This document shows positions 32,136 to 34,219 of a stretch of 34,219 nucleotides of DNA, piece by piece (position 1 is the stretch's first letter; every line of letters begins with the position of its first letter). The DNA is taken from positions 1 through 34,219 of IMG/VR virus record IMGVR_UViG_3300048625_000520; one strand, 5' to 3'. A program made the position numbers and the translations under genes. Origin of the DNA: a virus. Below the pieces are notes generated by a model. It worked only from the letters and a program-made list of their open reading frames with translations, was not told the DNA's origin and made no database searches.

Positions 32136-32268
32136 CGCGATCTGCGATGCGACAAGTGGGCCGAGAACCCAGCTTGCGGCCGCCCTAGCTGCCGATGGCG
32201 GTGTCCAGTCGGTGACATCGGGCCGAGCACTGATTGCCATTTTGGACGCAGGGTGCCGCACGAATTGA
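32056..32268 (+). CDS. Outer-membrane spanin lipoprotein (Rz1-like, putative)
   Basis: A 70-residue protein with a lipoprotein signal peptide: MRILAIMILTMTASGC, whose lipobox T-A-S-G-C puts the lipidated residue at Cys16. The mature part is 55 residues with two more cysteines (29 and 67), unlike the Pro-rich Rz1 of lambda. It starts after a GAAGGAGA site inside the i-spanin gene (80-nt overlap, different frame), the arrangement known for overlapping spanin pairs. A surface lipoprotein for exclusion is an alternative. Confidence 0.68.
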   Translation: MRILAIMILTMTASGCAPEEAGLHQSDAICDATSGPRTQLAAALAADGGVQSVTSGRALIAILDAGCRTN

Positions 32269-32429
32269 CACCCAACTTGCTCGACAAGGCGCTACAGTGT
32301 CGAAGTAGGCCTATTGGACCAGCATGAATCTAGGTCAGACATCGTGATCGCTCCGAATATCGACGCGAGTTGCCATCGGTCAGGCCGGGTAGCGGACTGG
32401 ACATTTCCCCAAGGCGTTTCGTTACCCAG
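32269..32429. other. Convergent intergenic gap
   Basis: These 161 bp separate the rightward lysis genes from the leftward Thoeris genes. There is a 6-bp dyad GTTACC/GGTAAC (32421-32426 and 32438-32443) around the stop of the leftward TIR gene and a weak CGACA/TGTCG pair near 32283-32303. Neither has a T-run good enough to call a terminator. No gene is seen. Confidence 0.4.
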
Positions 32430-32984
32430 CTACCTTAGGTAACCCCAGCCAACTTGGGTTTCGCGGTTATAGTATTGAAGGGGTGTGTTCAGATTCCCAC
32501 TGTTAACTGTGAACTGACCGATTGCATCAAGGATGGCGTCCTTCTTGAAGGGAATGTGTATCGCTTTGGCGGTGGAGGCATCTATCCGCGCTGCAAGCAC
32601 TGTAGGCCATCTTGACCGCAATAGCCCCGGGTTCAGAATTGCATCGTATCCCGGGTATGCGATAATCAAGGGCAATTTATAGTAGTCAACGGCCATCTCA
32701 ATCTCATACGATAGAAGGCTTCCGCTCTTCCGTGTATCGTCGGAAAGGATCACAACCATGTTCTTTGATGCTGCAAGACGCTCGCGGATGCTTCTTTTAA
32801 GAGTTTCAATGGTGCTCGAGTCGCGAACGGCGCTTGCCTTTTCGTGACTGTTGACGAATTTGAATTCGACACCCCGATTGGCGTCCCATCCCTGAACGGT
32901 CGCATAATATTTGAAATCCGATTGCGTAGGATCCGCCTGTCCAAGGCCATCAAATGCGAAATAGGTTCCGGTTCTATTAGCCAT
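32430..32984 (-). CDS. thsB: Thoeris ThsB-like TIR-domain protein
   Basis: A 184-residue protein of the MTH538/DUF1863 TIR-like fold used by Thoeris ThsB. The first strand is GTYFAFDG, followed by WDANRGVEFKFVNSHEK. The middle has NMVVILSDDTRKSGSLLSYE, then IEMAVDYYKLPLIIAYPGYD; E94 or E96 is the candidate catalytic Glu for NAD+ cleavage. ThsB proteins sense infection and make a nucleotide signal from NAD+; in type II Thoeris the signal is His-ADPR. ATG 32984 overlaps the ThsA stop by 8 nt, so the two genes are coupled. The frame extends 7 codons further upstream. It runs opposite to the phage late genes and is A+T-richer. Confidence 0.85.
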   Translation of the reverse strand: MANRTGTYFAFDGLGQADPTQSDFKYYATVQGWDANRGVEFKFVNSHEKASAVRDSSTIETLKRSIRERLAASKNMVVILSDDTRKSGSLLSYEIEMAVDYYKLPLIIAYPGYDAILNPGLLRSRWPTVLAARIDASTAKAIHIPFKKDAILDAIGQFTVNSGNLNTPLQYYNRETQVGWGYLR

Positions 32985-33828
32985 GTGCGTTCCAGCCCCT
33001 CTCATAGTGCTTAAGATTTATTTCGCCTTCTTTTTCTGCTGGTAAGATGATGGTGATCTTGCCAGTAATTTTTCCTAGCCTACTTTCCTCGTGGATCGCC
33101 GCAAGGATCAGATCAACCAGCACAGAAGTCTTTATTCCTATACGCGCTAGGCCCGAACCCATAAGCGGGATCGTGAGTGACTCGTATGAACACTTCGCGC
33201 GCGCCTTCTGTAGAAGACCGCGCACCGCACAGATCAAGCTTTCCGCGCTTGCCGTGGTCACATTGTTGGAACTGTCGGTTCGCCCAAGTGCGACGAAAAG
33301 GAACTTTTGGTTCGCTGTGACGGCGCTAGCTGTGGTGCCAATGGGGTATCGCTTTGTGTTGCCCTTGATTCGACCTTCTTTCTCGAAAGTCGCGTCATTC
33401 AGCGAAGCGTTGACCTGCTTTTGCCAATCCTCTCGGTTATCTGGCCAAAACCGCTTTATTGTCACTCCGTGCAGTGACTTGGATGAAACCAAATCCTCAT
33501 CGACATAGCTATCGAAGAAGTCATTGGTTGCGACTGCTTTCCAGCCGTCCTTGGAGAACAGATCGCCAAACTCAACGAAGATTTTCGTATCAAAACCGTG
33601 ATTCTTTATTTCAATCCGCTTCTTCAGAAAGCCAGTCAAAAAATGTCCATCAACAACGTAGAAGGCAATGGCCAAGGCAGCGGCGAATGCGAGAAAGCAA
33701 CCAAATGGGAAAGTGACATTTCCATCCGATATTGCTTCGTAGGATTCGATTGGCAGAAAAATTGCTCCAAGGGCGGACAGGAAAGACCTGAGAACAGGCA
33801 ATATGTGTGACGTGAGGTCTTTCCACAT
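32977..33828 (-). CDS. thsA: Type II Thoeris ThsA-like effector: membrane-anchored macro-domain protein
   Basis: A 283-residue protein with two N-terminal membrane segments (about 13-30 and 41-60, FPFGCFLAFAAALAIAFYVV) and a cytoplasmic macro-type domain (about 80-270, DUF6430/ThsA-macro). Domain blocks include TKIFVEFGDLFS, then LFVALGRTDSSNNVTTASAE, and the ligand-loop-like IPLMGSGLARIGIKTSVL. In type II Thoeris this membrane-macro protein binds the TIR-made signal and damages the membrane, stopping the infection. It lacks the SIR2-SLOG layout of type I ThsA. A GGAGACG ribosome-binding site precedes the ATG. It is the first gene of a two-gene leftward unit at the right end of the prophage. 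Confidence 0.83.
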   Translation of the reverse strand: MWKDLTSHILPVLRSFLSALGAIFLPIESYEAISDGNVTFPFGCFLAFAAALAIAFYVVDGHFLTGFLKKRIEIKNHGFDTKIFVEFGDLFSKDGWKAVATNDFFDSYVDEDLVSSKSLHGVTIKRFWPDNREDWQKQVNASLNDATFEKEGRIKGNTKRYPIGTTASAVTANQKFLFVALGRTDSSNNVTTASAESLICAVRGLLQKARAKCSYESLTIPLMGSGLARIGIKTSVLVDLILAAIHEESRLGKITGKITIILPAEKEGEINLKHYERGWNAHG

Positions 33829-34045
33829 CTAGTCGTCTCCGTGTCTGCGGCTACTCTGTCTTGATGTATCCGATCTGATGAGAGGTGCAATCCGGAAACG
33901 CCTCAAGGGCGAACGGCCGCTTACTCCTTACGGACACGAGCCTCTCGCAGTCGCGGCGAATGGTCGGAATCCGGCCATTTTGCTAATCGCCAAATTCACC
34001 GCGATCGATTTTGGTGACTAGGTGGTGACTCAAAATTCGGAACGC
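33829..34045. other. Non-coding region between Thoeris genes and the tRNA; may hold the Thoeris promoter and the prophage end
   Basis: No gene is visible. An inverted repeat AATGGTCGG-aat-CCGGCCATT (33959-33979, one G-U pair) is followed on the plus strand by TT, making it terminator-like but weak. GGTGACT occurs twice in close succession (34013-34029), a possible recombinase-binding or att-proximal repeat. The leftward Thoeris promoter should lie near 33840-33900, but no clear -35/-10 pair was found. Confidence 0.35.
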
Positions 34046-34066
34046 AAAAGGCGCCCCTTAGGGCGC
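34046..34066 (-). terminator. Terminator of the tRNA-fMet gene
   Basis: On the minus strand, GCGCCC (34066-34061), a TAAG loop and GGGCGC (34056-34051) form a 6-bp stem followed by C and TTTT (34049-34046). It lies about 30 nt downstream of the 3' end of the leftward tRNA gene, as expected for its intrinsic terminator. Confidence 0.7.
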
Positions 34067-34096
34067 TGCGCAAGTATTTGATCTTGCACGGAATTT

Positions 34097-34173
<77 letters not shown>

Positions 34174-34219
34174 ACGTTTCCCGAGGGCTTTTTTTGTGCG
34201 ATCGGGTGTTTTTGAGATC

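Noticed and set aside
32977-33828. Classification as type I Thoeris (SIR2-SLOG ThsA)
   Set aside because: The protein has two membrane segments and a macro-type domain instead of a SIR2 domain, so type II fits better.

Overview
The window is most of a temperate, lambda-type siphovirus prophage in an alphaproteobacterium, most likely of the Rhodobacterales. The grounds are the high G+C, the protein families (GpA-type terminase next to a ParB/DNA-methylase, a prohead protease-capsid fusion, DUF6362, DUF2190, DUF6441, DUF6950) and an initiator tRNA-Met (CAU) with an A-U/G-C/G-C anticodon stem at the right edge. No integrase or CI-like repressor is visible, so the left end of the element (integration and immunity) lies outside the window. 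The tRNA at 34097-34173 is either the attachment site or the nearest host gene.

Layout, left to right. (1) 1-3413, early region: a leftward HTH gene ending in a perfect 23-bp hairpin, a divergent control region (643-863), then a rightward, translationally coupled set: a small HTH (excisionase/AlpA-like) protein, a small membrane protein, an unknown, a VRR-NUC nuclease, a winged-helix replication protein whose gene carries nested palindromes followed by an A+T-rich stretch (candidate origin), and a DUF6362 regulator. (2) 3414-5110: a less G+C-rich insertion with an Abi-alpha (DUF4393-like) candidate defence gene, then about 600 bp without a gene that ends in a strong intrinsic terminator just before the late genes. 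(3) 5123-16399: ParB-DNA methylase, PLD-fold protein, small and large terminase, gpW-like joining protein, portal, protease-capsid fusion, DUF2190 decoration protein, head-tail connectors and tail tube. (4) 16402-23647: tail assembly chaperones G and GT, joined by a textbook -1 frameshift signal, then the 825-residue tape measure, tail-tip proteins and a gpJ-like receptor-binding protein. (5) 23647-26716: tail fibres, including two proteins with S74 endosialidase-type chaperone domains. (6) 26713-30628: an unusual coupled cassette made of an unknown protein, a 2OG-Fe(II) oxygenase, a 104-residue protein ending in a CxCxCxC tail, a second 2OG-Fe(II)-type oxygenase and a radical SAM/SPASM maturase. 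(7) 30552-32268, lysis: a membrane/coiled-coil protein, a CHAP/NlpC-like endolysin with PG-binding and membrane segments, and an overlapping i-spanin/o-spanin pair. (8) 32430-33828, leftward: a two-gene module matching type II Thoeris (TIR-domain ThsB and membrane-anchored macro-domain ThsA). (9) 34097-34173: tRNA-fMet with its terminator.

The most interesting candidate for an undescribed system is the cassette at 26713-30628. A RiPP-style maturation set (SPASM radical SAM enzyme plus two oxygenases) sits among tail-fibre genes and flanks a small fibre-like protein with a cysteine-rich C-terminus, which suggests post-translational modification of a virion tip protein. The Thoeris pair and the Abi-alpha gene suggest that the prophage also protects its host from competing phages.
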